From the NCBI GenBank assembly GCA_023396115.1, contig JAEWXC010000013.1:1-25271 (forward strand): 25,271 nucleotides of DNA. Direction: 5' to 3'. Both the position numbers and the translations under genes were made by a program. Numbering within the stretch: position 1 is the stretch's first letter; each line of letters begins with the position of its first letter. The notes under the pieces are model-generated. The model had not been told where the DNA came from and ran no database searches. It worked only from the letters and a program-made list of their open reading frames with translations. Below, one piece after another: positions 6,832-13,699 of the stretch. Origin of the DNA: Actinomycetes bacterium (GTDB taxonomy: Bacteria; Actinomycetota; Actinomycetes; Propionibacteriales; Nocardioidaceae).

Positions 6832-8481
6832 TCACATCCGGAAGACGCCGAACGAGGTGGCGCCCTCGATCGGCCGGGTGTCGATCGCGGAGAACGCGAT
6901 GCCCAGGACGGTGCGGGTGTCGCGGGGGTCGATCACGCCGTCGTCGTAGAGCATCCCGGACAGCACGTAGGGCAGGGACTGCTCCTCGACCATCGCCTCG
7001 ACCATGCCGCGCATCCCGGCGTCGGCCTCCTCGTCGAACGGCCGTCCCTTCGCCTCGGCCGCGGCGCGAGAGACGATCGAGAGCACCCCGGCCAGCTGGG
7101 CGGGGCCCATCACGGCGGACTTGGCGTTGGGCCAGGTGAACAGGAACCGCGGGTCGTAGGCGCGGCCGTTCATGCCGTAGTTGCCGGCCCCGTAGGAGGC
7201 GCCGATGATCACCGAGATGTGCGGCACGGTCGAGTTGGAGACCGCGTTGATCATCATCGCGCCGTGCTTGATGATCCCGCCCTGCTCGTACTCCTTGCCG
7301 ACCATGTAGCCGGTGGTGTTGTGCAGGAAAAGGAGCGGGGTGTTCTTGGCGTTGGCCAGCTGGATGAACTGGGTCGCCTTCTGCGCCTCCTCGCTGAACA
7401 GCACGCCCTGGGCGTTGGCCAGGATGCCGATCTCGCGACCGTGCAGCCGGGCCCAGCCGGTCACCAGCGAGGTGCCGTACAGCGGCTTGAACTCGTCGAA
7501 GGCGACCTCGTTGGCCGTCCCGGTCGCGCTGCCCCCGGTGCTCGAGCTGCCCCCGGTGGTCGAGCCTGCCGAGACCCCGTCCACGATCCGCGCGATCACC
7601 TCGCGGGGGTCGAACGGCTCCTTGAGGTCGACCGGAACCAGGTCCAGCAGCTCCTCGGGGTCGGCGTCGGGCTCGGCATAGCCGGTCGGCTCGGGGCGGG
7701 CCTTGGTCCAGTTCAGCCGGGCCACGATCCGGCGTCCGATCCGGATCGCGTCCTGCTCGTCCTCGGCCAGGTGGTCGGCCAGGCCGGAGGTCCGGGCGTG
7801 CATCTCCGCGCCACCGAGGGTCTCGTCGTCGGACTCCTCGCCGGTGGCCATCTTCACCAGCGGCGGCCCGGCCAGGAAGACCTTGGCCTGTTCCTTGACC
7901 ATCACCACGTAGTCGCTCATCCCGGGCACGTAGGCGCCGCCGGCGGTGGAGTTGCCGAAGACCAGCGCGATGGTCGGCACCCGACGAGCCGAGGCCCGGG
8001 TGAGGTCGCGGAAGATCTTGCCGCCGGGGATGAAGATCTCCTTCTGGGTCGGCAGGTCCGCACCGGCGGACTCGACCAGCGAGATCATCGGCAGGCCATT
8101 CTCCTCCGCGATCTGCGCGGCCCGGAACGACTTCTTCAGCGTCCACGGGTTCGAGGCGCCGCCCTTCACCGTGGGGTCGTTGGCGGTGATCATGCACTCG
8201 ACCCCGTTGACCACGCCGATGCCGGTGACCACCGAGGCACCGACGGTGAAGTCGCTGCCCCACCCGGCCAGCGGACTCAGCTCCAGGAACGCCGAGCCCT
8301 CGTCGACGAGCAGCTCGATGCGTTCGCGGGGCAGCAGCTTCCCGCGGGAGTGGTGCCGCTCGACGTACTTCCCGCCACCGCCGGCGACCGCCTTGGCGTG
8401 CTCGGCGGCCAGGTCGTCGAGCTTGGCCAGGTGCGCCTCGCGCCGGCTCTGCGCGGCCGTCTGCTCCGTGCCGGTCGTCAT
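6832..8481 (-). CDS. Acyl-CoA carboxylase beta subunit (carboxyltransferase), with repeat-derived insert
   Basis: A 549-residue carboxyltransferase of the methylcrotonyl/geranyl-CoA type. It transfers CO2 from biotin on the alpha subunit to the acyl-CoA. The ATG at 8481 overlaps the upstream stop (ATGA), with AAGGAG eight bases before. The N-terminal crotonase-like half holds GNSTAGGAYVPGMSDY. The C-terminal half holds NTTGYMVGKEYEQGG and GASYGAGNYGMNGRAYDPRF, whose GAGNYGM pattern is typical of MCC-type enzymes. Between the halves, after IARIVDG (about residue 300), an extra 25 or so residues rich in Ser, Thr and Gly (VSAGSTTGGSSSTGG and onward) precede FDEFKPLYG, where relatives run straight on. 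This insert is encoded by copies of the genome repeat. The frame is intact, so the subunit is presumably functional with a flexible loop. Confidence 0.93.
   Translation of the reverse strand: MTTGTEQTAAQSRREAHLAKLDDLAAEHAKAVAGGGGKYVERHHSRGKLLPRERIELLVDEGSAFLELSPLAGWGSDFTVGASVVTGIGVVNGVECMITANDPTVKGGASNPWTLKKSFRAAQIAEENGLPMISLVESAGADLPTQKEIFIPGGKIFRDLTRASARRVPTIALVFGNSTAGGAYVPGMSDYVVMVKEQAKVFLAGPPLVKMATGEESDDETLGGAEMHARTSGLADHLAEDEQDAIRIGRRIVARLNWTKARPEPTGYAEPDADPEELLDLVPVDLKEPFDPREVIARIVDGVSAGSTTGGSSSTGGSATGTANEVAFDEFKPLYGTSLVTGWARLHGREIGILANAQGVLFSEEAQKATQFIQLANAKNTPLLFLHNTTGYMVGKEYEQGGIIKHGAMMINAVSNSTVPHISVIIGASYGAGNYGMNGRAYDPRFLFTWPNAKSAVMGPAQLAGVLSIVSRAAAEAKGRPFDEEADAGMRGMVEAMVEEQSLPYVLSGMLYDDGVIDPRDTRTVLGIAFSAIDTRPIEGATSFGVFRM
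7532..7578. repeat. Interspersed repeat copies inside the carboxylase beta gene
   Basis: A degenerate copy (CCCCGGTGCTCGAGCTG, about 7533-7549) is followed by a full copy, CCGGTGGTCGAGCCTGCC plus GAGACC, at 7553-7576. Read on the minus strand in frame they encode G-V-S-A-G-S-T-T-G-G-S-S-S-T-G-G-S. Confidence 0.85.
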
Positions 8482-8960
8482 GACCGCTGCTCCTTCTCCA
8501 CGATGGTCCGCATCCGCTCCAGGGTGGTGCGCATCCCGCGGGTGTTGGTCCGGCTCCGCAGGCGCCCCAGCAGCAGCCAGTACAGGCGCACGGGGAGGCT
8601 GGCCTCGAGCCGGAAGTACTCGGTGACCCGGGTCCCCCCGGGGACGGGTTCGAGGCGGTAGCCCCAGTTGTTCACCGCCGCCGCGTCCGGGCCGACGGAG
8701 AACTCGAAGTGCCGCAACGGCTCACACACGCTCACCCGGCACGGGCTCCAGTAGGTCGGGCCGACGCCGTTGCGCTTGACGTGCCCGGCGAACGTGGCGC
8801 CGACCTCGGGGCCGGTGCTGCCCCGGGTCCACTTCGCCTCGAACGTCTCGGGACTGAACTCGCCGATCCGGGTGACGTCGGTGACGAGGTCCCAGACGGC
8901 CTCCACCGGAGCGTGCATCACGACGTCGACGGACTCGGACAGGGGAGGAACGAGGCTCAT
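8478..8960 (-). CDS. SRPBCC (START/polyketide-cyclase-like) family protein
   Basis: A 160-residue single-domain protein with the SRPBCC pattern. It starts with a beta strand and helix (SVDVVMHAPVEAVWDLVTDVTRIGEFSPE, residues 10-38), has a central sheet (EPLRHFEFSV, YRLEPVPGGTRVTEYFRL) and ends with a long C-terminal helix (about 125-155). The fold makes a hydrophobic ligand cavity, so lipid or acyl-chain binding is plausible, but no catalytic residue can be assigned. ATG at 8960 overlaps the acyl-CoA dehydrogenase stop (ATGA), and its own stop overlaps the carboxylase beta start. This locks it into the operon. Its role in a terpene or acyl-CoA pathway is unknown. Confidence 0.88.
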   Translation of the reverse strand: MSLVPPLSESVDVVMHAPVEAVWDLVTDVTRIGEFSPETFEAKWTRGSTGPEVGATFAGHVKRNGVGPTYWSPCRVSVCEPLRHFEFSVGPDAAAVNNWGYRLEPVPGGTRVTEYFRLEASLPVRLYWLLLGRLRSRTNTRGMRTTLERMRTIVEKEQRS

Positions 8961-10111
8961 GCGGTGTACCCCAACAGTTTGGCGGACAGGTCGGCCAGCA
9001 CCTCGGTGGCGCCGCCCCCAATGGGCAGCAACCGGGCGTCACGGAAGTGACGCTCGACCTCGGTGCCGTGCATGTACCCGGTGCCGCCGTGAAGCTGGAC
9101 GGCCCGGTCACAGACGTGGGTGGCGGTGTTGCAGGCGGTCTCCTTGGCCAGGCACACCCCCGCGATGGTCTCGGCGGTGACGCCCACCTCGACGTAGCGT
9201 TCGGCGACCGCGTGCGCGTGGGCCCGGGCGGCCTCGACCTGCCGGTGCATCTCGACCAGCGTGTGCCGCACCGACTGGCGCCGGATCAACGGTTCCCCGA
9301 ACGTGCTGCGTTCGCGGCAGTACGCGGCGGCGAGCTCCAGCGAGCGGGCGGCGATGCCGTAGCCGTGCACCGCCAGCGCCATCCGCTCCACGACGAACTG
9401 CTCGGCGATGTAGCCGAACCCGGCGTTCTCCTCCCCCACCAGGTGACCCACGGGCACCCGGACGTCGGTGTAGGAGAGCTCGGCGGTGTCGGAGCAGTGC
9501 CAGCCGGTCTTGGCCAGGCGCCGGTCGACGGAGAAGCCGGGGGTGTCGGTGGGCACCACGACCAGCGAGATCCCGGCCGAGCCGGGGCCGCCGGTGCGCA
9601 CCGCGGTGGTGACGAAGTCGGCGCGGGTGCCGGAGGTGATGAACGTCTTGGCGCCGTTGATGACCCAGTGGTCGCCGTCGCGGACCGCGGTGGTGCGCAG
9701 TGCGCCGACGTCGGAGCCGCCGCCGGGTTCGGTGATGCCCAGCGACCCGATCAGGTCCCCGGCCAGGGTGGGGCGCACGAACCGGTCGACGAGGTCGGGG
9801 GTGCCGTGCGCGGCCAGGTGCGGCACCGCGATGCCGTGGGTGAACAGGGCCGACATCAGCCCCGACGAGGCCCCGGCCGAGAACATGCCCTCCTGCACCG
9901 CGGTGGTGTCGAGCAGGTCGCCGCCGTCGCCGCCGACCTTCACGTCGAACCCGACCCCGAGCAGTCCCGCCTCGGCCGCCCGGCGGTGCAGGTCGCGGGG
10001 CAGCTCCCCGGCGTCCTCCCAAGCCTGGTGCTCCTCGACGATCTCGCGCCGGGTGAACGCGGCCGCCGCGTCGTGCAGCGCGCGTCGGTCCTCGCGGGTG
10101 GAGCGGCTCAC
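8957..10111 (-). CDS. Acyl-CoA dehydrogenase, isovaleryl/citronellyl-CoA-type
   Basis: A 384-residue acyl-CoA dehydrogenase. I chose the GTG at 10111 because it overlaps the AtuA stop by four bases (GTGA) and has GGAGG upstream; a longer in-frame start at 10153 would lie inside atuA. Motifs are LGITEPGGGSDVGALRT (about 124-140), NGAKTFITSGT (152-162) and the C-terminal LHGGTGYMHGTEVERHFRDARLLPIGGGATEVL. The C-terminal catalytic Glu is replaced (PIGGGAT), while Glu242 in VVERMALA matches the isovaleryl-CoA dehydrogenase base. That supports a branched substrate, such as citronellyl-CoA in Atu pathways. It sits between atuA and an SRPBCC gene. The second dehydrogenase at the operon's end may serve another step or substrate. 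Confidence 0.92.
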   Translation of the reverse strand: MSRSTREDRRALHDAAAAFTRREIVEEHQAWEDAGELPRDLHRRAAEAGLLGVGFDVKVGGDGGDLLDTTAVQEGMFSAGASSGLMSALFTHGIAVPHLAAHGTPDLVDRFVRPTLAGDLIGSLGITEPGGGSDVGALRTTAVRDGDHWVINGAKTFITSGTRADFVTTAVRTGGPGSAGISLVVVPTDTPGFSVDRRLAKTGWHCSDTAELSYTDVRVPVGHLVGEENAGFGYIAEQFVVERMALAVHGYGIAARSLELAAAYCRERSTFGEPLIRRQSVRHTLVEMHRQVEAARAHAHAVAERYVEVGVTAETIAGVCLAKETACNTATHVCDRAVQLHGGTGYMHGTEVERHFRDARLLPIGGGATEVLADLSAKLLGYTA

Positions 10112-11868
10112 AGCAGGGCCTCCTCGACCTGGACGTGCCGGGCCCGGATCCACTCACCCAGTGCCTTGGCCTGCGGATCGGTCCGGGTGGAGGCGGCCAC
10201 GCCCGCGCCGAGCAGGCCGGTGACCACCACGTTGACCGCGCCCAGGTGCGGCAGCGCGTAGACGTCGACGGGCAGGTCGGCGGTCTCGGGCAGCAGGGTG
10301 CGGATCCAGTCGGGGGTGACGGTCTCCTGCAGCCACGCGACCCGGGCCGTGTACAGCTCCGCCGAGCCCGGGTCCGAGGAGACGCCGTCCCGGGGGATCC
10401 ACAGCCCCAGGTTGGCGTTGCCGCCCTTGTCGCCGGAGCGGGCGTGCACGAGGCGACCCAGCGGCACCTCGACGGCACCGGCCGGGGCCCGGGTGCCGGC
10501 GGCGGTGCTGCGGCCGGCCTCGACCACGGCACCGTCCACGGAACCGTCCACGGCCGCGGTGACCGGGTCGGGCACGACCTCGCGCCGCCCGTCGGCGTGC
10601 ACCACGGCGTGCTCGACGACGTGGCGCTCAACGTACGCGGGGCGGTAGACGGCGTAGGGCGACGCGGGCCCGGGCGGGGCCATCAGGGTCAGGCCCGGGT
10701 AGGAGGCCAGCGCGATCTCGACGGCCGGGGCGGTGAAGCCCTTGCCGGCGACCTTCGGGTCGGGGTCGAGCGCCACGCAGCGCAGCACGGTGGAGGCCTC
10801 CCCCATGCTGGCGGGGTCGGTGGCCGGGGCGGGCCCCAGCGTCCACTCCACGGTCGCGGGCGCGTGCTCGCCCCACTGGTCGGTGACCTGCTGGCGGACC
10901 CAGTCGGCCTTCGCGGCGATGTCGGTGCCGGTGAGCAGGAAGTCCATCGCGTTGCGGTGCCCGCCCAGGGTGTTGACGCAGACCTTGAGCTGCTCCGGCG
11001 GCGCCGACCCCTGCACCGGGCCGATCGCGACCCGGTCGGGGCCGACCCGGCTGACCCGGACGGAGGTGAGGTCGACCGCGACGTCGGGGTTCAGGTAGGT
11101 GCCGGACTGGATCTCGTAGACCAGTTGCGCGGTCACGGTGTCGACGGTGACCGCCCCGGCGGTGCCGTCGTGCTTGGTGATCACCGAGGAGCCGTCTGCG
11201 GCGATCTCGGCGAGCGGGAAGCCGAGCCGTCCGCGACGGGCCGACTCGGGCAGGGACAGGAAGCCGGAGAAGTTGCCGCCGGTGGCGTGCGTGCCGCACT
11301 CGATCACGTGCCCGGCCACGACGGCCCCGGCGAGTGGACCCAGGTCCTCCGGCGTCCAGCCGTGGTGCGCGGCGGCCGGGCCCACCACCACGGAGGCGTC
11401 GGTGACCCGACCGGTGACGACCACGTCCGCCCCGGCGTCCAGGGCGGCCTTGATCCCGAAGCCGCCCAGGTAGGCGTTGGCGGTCAGGGCACCGTCCAGG
11501 CCGAGCTCGGCGGCCCGGGCCCGCAGGTCGTCGCCCTCCACGTGCGCGACCGCGACGTCGAGGCCCAAGCCGTGGGCGACCTCGCGGACCTTCTCGGCCA
11601 GTCCGGCGGGGTTGAGGCCGCCGGCGTTGGAGACGATCCGCACCCCCTTCTCCAGGGCGAGTCCGAGGGTCTGCTCGCACTGCCGCACGAAGGTGCGCGC
11701 GTAACCCAGGGTCGGGTCCTTGAGGGTGTCCTTGCCCAGGATGAGCATGGTCAGCTCGGCCAGGTAGTCACCGGTGACGTAGTCCAGGTCCCCGCCGGCG
11801 ACCATCTCGTGCATCGCCGAGAGCCGGTCGCCGTAGAAGCCGGAGCAGTTGCCGATCCGCACGCTCAC
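10108..11868 (-). CDS. atuA: Acyclic terpene utilisation AtuA family protein (DUF1446)
   Basis: A 586-residue protein, full length for the AtuA family. The GTG at 11868 overlaps the upstream stop (GTGA) and follows AGGAGGTG. The N-terminal part starts VRIGNCSGFYGDRLSAM and contains DLDYVTGDYLAELTMLILG; the C-terminal part carries the conserved HARSGDKGGNANLGLW (about 475-490). In Pseudomonas, atuA is the first gene of the acyclic terpene (citronellol/geraniol) cluster with geranyl-CoA carboxylase genes. Its biochemical activity is not firmly established, so none is assigned here. Together with the carboxylase and branched-type dehydrogenases, it is the main evidence that this operon handles an acyclic isoprenoid or similar beta-methyl acyl-CoA. 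No enoyl-CoA hydratase or HMG-like lyase gene is in the window. Confidence 0.92.
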   Translation of the reverse strand: MSVRIGNCSGFYGDRLSAMHEMVAGGDLDYVTGDYLAELTMLILGKDTLKDPTLGYARTFVRQCEQTLGLALEKGVRIVSNAGGLNPAGLAEKVREVAHGLGLDVAVAHVEGDDLRARAAELGLDGALTANAYLGGFGIKAALDAGADVVVTGRVTDASVVVGPAAAHHGWTPEDLGPLAGAVVAGHVIECGTHATGGNFSGFLSLPESARRGRLGFPLAEIAADGSSVITKHDGTAGAVTVDTVTAQLVYEIQSGTYLNPDVAVDLTSVRVSRVGPDRVAIGPVQGSAPPEQLKVCVNTLGGHRNAMDFLLTGTDIAAKADWVRQQVTDQWGEHAPATVEWTLGPAPATDPASMGEASTVLRCVALDPDPKVAGKGFTAPAVEIALASYPGLTLMAPPGPASPYAVYRPAYVERHVVEHAVVHADGRREVVPDPVTAAVDGSVDGAVVEAGRSTAAGTRAPAGAVEVPLGRLVHARSGDKGGNANLGLWIPRDGVSSDPGSAELYTARVAWLQETVTPDWIRTLLPETADLPVDVYALPHLGAVNVVVTGLLGAGVAASTRTDPQAKALGEWIRARHVQVEEALL

Positions 11869-12674
11869 CGGTCCACCTCCTGCGGGGCGCGGCCGCCGCC
11901 GGCGGGTCCGGCGAAGGCCTGCGCGATCCGCAGCCACTGCTCGGCGCCCTCGCCGTGGGCGACCAGCCCGGTGTCGTCGCGGTGCAGCCGCTGGGTGACC
12001 AGCCGGCAGAAGTCCCACGCGGAGCCGGTGACCTGCTCGGGTGCGTCCTCGGGGCCCCAGATCCAGGTCGCGCCCGACGGGGCGGTCAGCTCGACCCGCA
12101 CCTGCGCGTCGGGGACGTCGAGGCCGTGGTTGGAGAAGGAGAAGCCGCGGGTGCGCACCCCGATGTGCGCCACGTGCCGGATCCGGTCGGTGGGGTGGGC
12201 CGGCGCGCCCAGGGCGTCGGCCACGTCGAGCCCGTGCGCCCAGGTCTCCATGAACCGGGCGGTGGCCATCGAGGTGGGTGACATCGGCGGGCCGAACCAG
12301 GGCAGCTTGTTCCCCTCGGGCACCGCGCGGAGGGTGCTTGCGAGGGCGGGGCGCGAGGCACGCCACCGGGCGAGCAGGTCGGCGGCGGGCACGGCACCGC
12401 CGGCCAGCGCCAGCGTGTCGACGTAGCCGGTGGGGTCGGCGATGGCCTCCAGCACCACCGCGTCCCAGGCCTGCTGACCCGCCTCGGTGCCGGTGCCGGC
12501 GGCGAGCACGGCGACCTCGTCGGTCCAGGCCAGGTGGGCGATGCTGGTCGCGACGTCCCACCCCTGCGCCGGGGTGGCGCTGCGCCACTGCGCCTCCGGC
12601 AGATCCGCGACCAGCGCGTCGAGCGCCTCGCCCTCCGCCGCCAGGTCCGCCAGCACGTCGTCGAGCACGCTCAT
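11865..12674 (-). CDS. TIGR03084-type metal-binding protein (DinB/maleylpyruvate isomerase-like)
   Basis: A 269-residue protein of the mycothiol-dependent maleylpyruvate isomerase/DinB-like group. The ATG at 12674 overlaps the TetR stop (ATGA) and follows CGGAGGA. The four-helix bundle N-terminus contains His47 (SIAHLAWTDE), and Glu143 and His147 come from FMETWAHGLDVADALG, a likely metal-binding triad. The C-terminal part (about 165-269) contains RTRGFSFSNHGLDVP and a WIWGPEDAPEQVTGSAWDFCRLVTQ stretch, typical of this actinobacterial family. Related enzymes use mycothiol, but neither substrate nor thiol dependence can be read here. It is cotranscribed with atuA and the regulator; the family is commonly found next to atuA in actinobacteria, as I recall. 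Confidence 0.85.
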   Translation of the reverse strand: MSVLDDVLADLAAEGEALDALVADLPEAQWRSATPAQGWDVATSIAHLAWTDEVAVLAAGTGTEAGQQAWDAVVLEAIADPTGYVDTLALAGGAVPAADLLARWRASRPALASTLRAVPEGNKLPWFGPPMSPTSMATARFMETWAHGLDVADALGAPAHPTDRIRHVAHIGVRTRGFSFSNHGLDVPDAQVRVELTAPSGATWIWGPEDAPEQVTGSAWDFCRLVTQRLHRDDTGLVAHGEGAEQWLRIAQAFAGPAGGGRAPQEVDR

Positions 12675-13390
12675 CGGTCCTCCGCCTCTCCGTTGGTCGA
12701 GCTGGTCTCGGTGGTCGAGCTCTTCTCGGTGGTCGAGCTTGTTTCGGCGGTCGAGCTTGCCGAGACTCCCGAGCCTGCCGAGACCCCGTCCAACCCGAGC
12801 CGCGCCACCAGGACCCCGGCCCACTCGTCGAGGATCCTCAGCCGCCGGGCCCGGTCGTCGCCGAGCGTGTTGGCCAGTCCCAGGCCGCGGACCAGGTCCA
12901 GGGAAGCCTGCACGAGCTCGCGGGCACCGGGGCGCTGCTCGTCGACCCCGAGCGCACGCACGGTGAGCCGGTGGGTCTCGCGTCCGACCCGCTGCTCGAG
13001 GGGCGCGACGGCCTGCAGCAGCGCGGGGTCGGTCCGGGCCGCGACCCACAACTCCAGGGCGGCGGTGAAGACGTCGGAGGAGAAGTGCTCACCCAGCGCG
13101 TGCAGCGCCGCCCGGGTCCGGCCCGGGCCGGCGGGCAGGTCGGCGACCAGCTCCTCCAGCTCGCGACCGCGGAGTTCGGTCAGGTGCGCAACCGCGGCCA
13201 CGACCAGGTCGTTGCGGGTCGGGAAGTGGTGCAACTGGGCGCCCCGGGAGACCCCGGCGCGCTGGGAGACCACCGTCGTGGTGGTGCCCGAGAACCCGTG
13301 CTCGACCAGGCACTGCACGGTCGCCTCGAGCAGCCGGGCGCGCATCGCACGCGTCCGCTCCTCCTGGGGCACCCGGGTCCTGGTCGTCAC
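12671..13390 (-). CDS. TetR-family transcriptional regulator with repeat-encoded C-terminal tail
   Basis: A 239-residue regulator read from GTG 13390, which has AGGA nine bases upstream. A TTG at 13411 would add seven residues but lacks a ribosome site and overlaps the putative operator. The DNA-binding domain (about residues 12-60) has RARLLEATVQCLVEHGFSGTTTTVV and the recognition region AGVSRGAQLHHFPTRNDLV. The ligand-binding part runs to about residue 200 (ARRLRILDEWAGVLVARLGL). The last 39 residues are low complexity: DGVSAGSGVSA, then four hexapeptides SSTAET, SSTTEK, SSTTET, SSTNGE, then AEDR. This tail comes from the interspersed DNA repeat. As first gene of the eight-gene run it is probably an autoregulated local repressor, responding to an acyl-CoA or terpenoid intermediate; that role is inference. 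Confidence 0.92.
   Translation of the reverse strand: MTTRTRVPQEERTRAMRARLLEATVQCLVEHGFSGTTTTVVSQRAGVSRGAQLHHFPTRNDLVVAAVAHLTELRGRELEELVADLPAGPGRTRAALHALGEHFSSDVFTAALELWVAARTDPALLQAVAPLEQRVGRETHRLTVRALGVDEQRPGARELVQASLDLVRGLGLANTLGDDRARRLRILDEWAGVLVARLGLDGVSAGSGVSASSTAETSSTTEKSSTTETSSTNGEAEDR
12686..12757. repeat. Four tandem 18-bp repeats at the TetR 3' end
   Basis: Four adjacent 18-bp units (12686-12703, 12704-12721, 12722-12739, 12740-12757). Read on the minus strand each starts AGCTCGACC; the two central ones are AGCTCGACCACCGAGAAG and AGCTCGACCACCGAGACC. They continue into further GGTCTCGGCA fragments up to about 12790. Each unit keeps the reading frame. Confidence 0.92.
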
Positions 13391-13410
13391 GGGGGCGATC
13401 CTGCCGGGCA

Positions 13411-13442
13411 AACTAACAAACAGTCAAGCCTGACTTTTAGTT
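13411..13442. promoter_or_regulatory. Putative TetR operator/promoter upstream of the AtuA operon
   Basis: An AT-rich island in a GC-rich setting holds nested inverted repeats: AACTAA (13411-13416) with TTAGTT (13437-13442), and AGTCA (13422-13426) with TGACT (13431-13435). On the minus strand it also offers a -35-like TTGACT. Position just before the TetR start suggests autoregulation of the whole operon. Confidence 0.5.
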
Positions 13443-13520
13443 CCTGGTCCCGCTTCCGCCAGGCAACGCGATGTTCAGTGCACGACCCACCCCGGCCCCA
13501 CGGAGCAGAAGGTGGACCAA

Positions 13521-13542
13521 CACCGCGGTAGTACACGCGGTG
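13521..13542. repeat. Inverted repeat in the TetR/LLM gap
   Basis: CACCGCG (13521-13527) and CGCGGTG (13536-13542) form a perfect 7-bp stem with an 8-base loop. It lies between the flavin oxidoreductase stop and the TetR promoter and could end transcription of the former, but has no T run. Confidence 0.4.
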
Positions 13543-13596
13543 GTGCAGCGCCTCCGGCGGCCAGCCCACCGCCCGAGCGGCGTGCACAAGTGCCCG

Positions 13597-13699
13597 GTCA
13601 GTCGACCAGGTGGCGCAGGTGGCCTCCCGCGCGGGCGAGCGGCGCGGGTCAGTCGACCAGGTGGCGCAGGGTCGCCTCCCGGGCCGGCGAGCGGCGCGG
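13597..13699. repeat. 51/52-bp direct duplication at the 3' end of the flavin oxidoreductase gene
   Basis: The segment 13648-13699, which encodes the last 17 codons and stop of the LLM-class gene, is repeated in degenerate form at 13597-13647, directly downstream of the stop. Both copies start GTCAGTCGACCAGGTGGCGC and end GCGAGCGGCGCGG. Confidence 0.85.

Noticed and set aside
10135..12426. Long plus-strand frame opposite atuA
   Set aside because: Low-complexity shadow; atuA on the minus strand is full length with conserved motifs and start/stop overlaps.
12686..12757. CRISPR-like tandem repeats
   Set aside because: The units are contiguous 18-bp copies with no spacers and lie within a coding sequence; this is a coding tandem repeat.
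13387..13587. Small minus-strand frame (66 codons) over the TetR promoter
   Set aside because: It overlaps the operator and the TetR start, has no good ribosome site and no family features.
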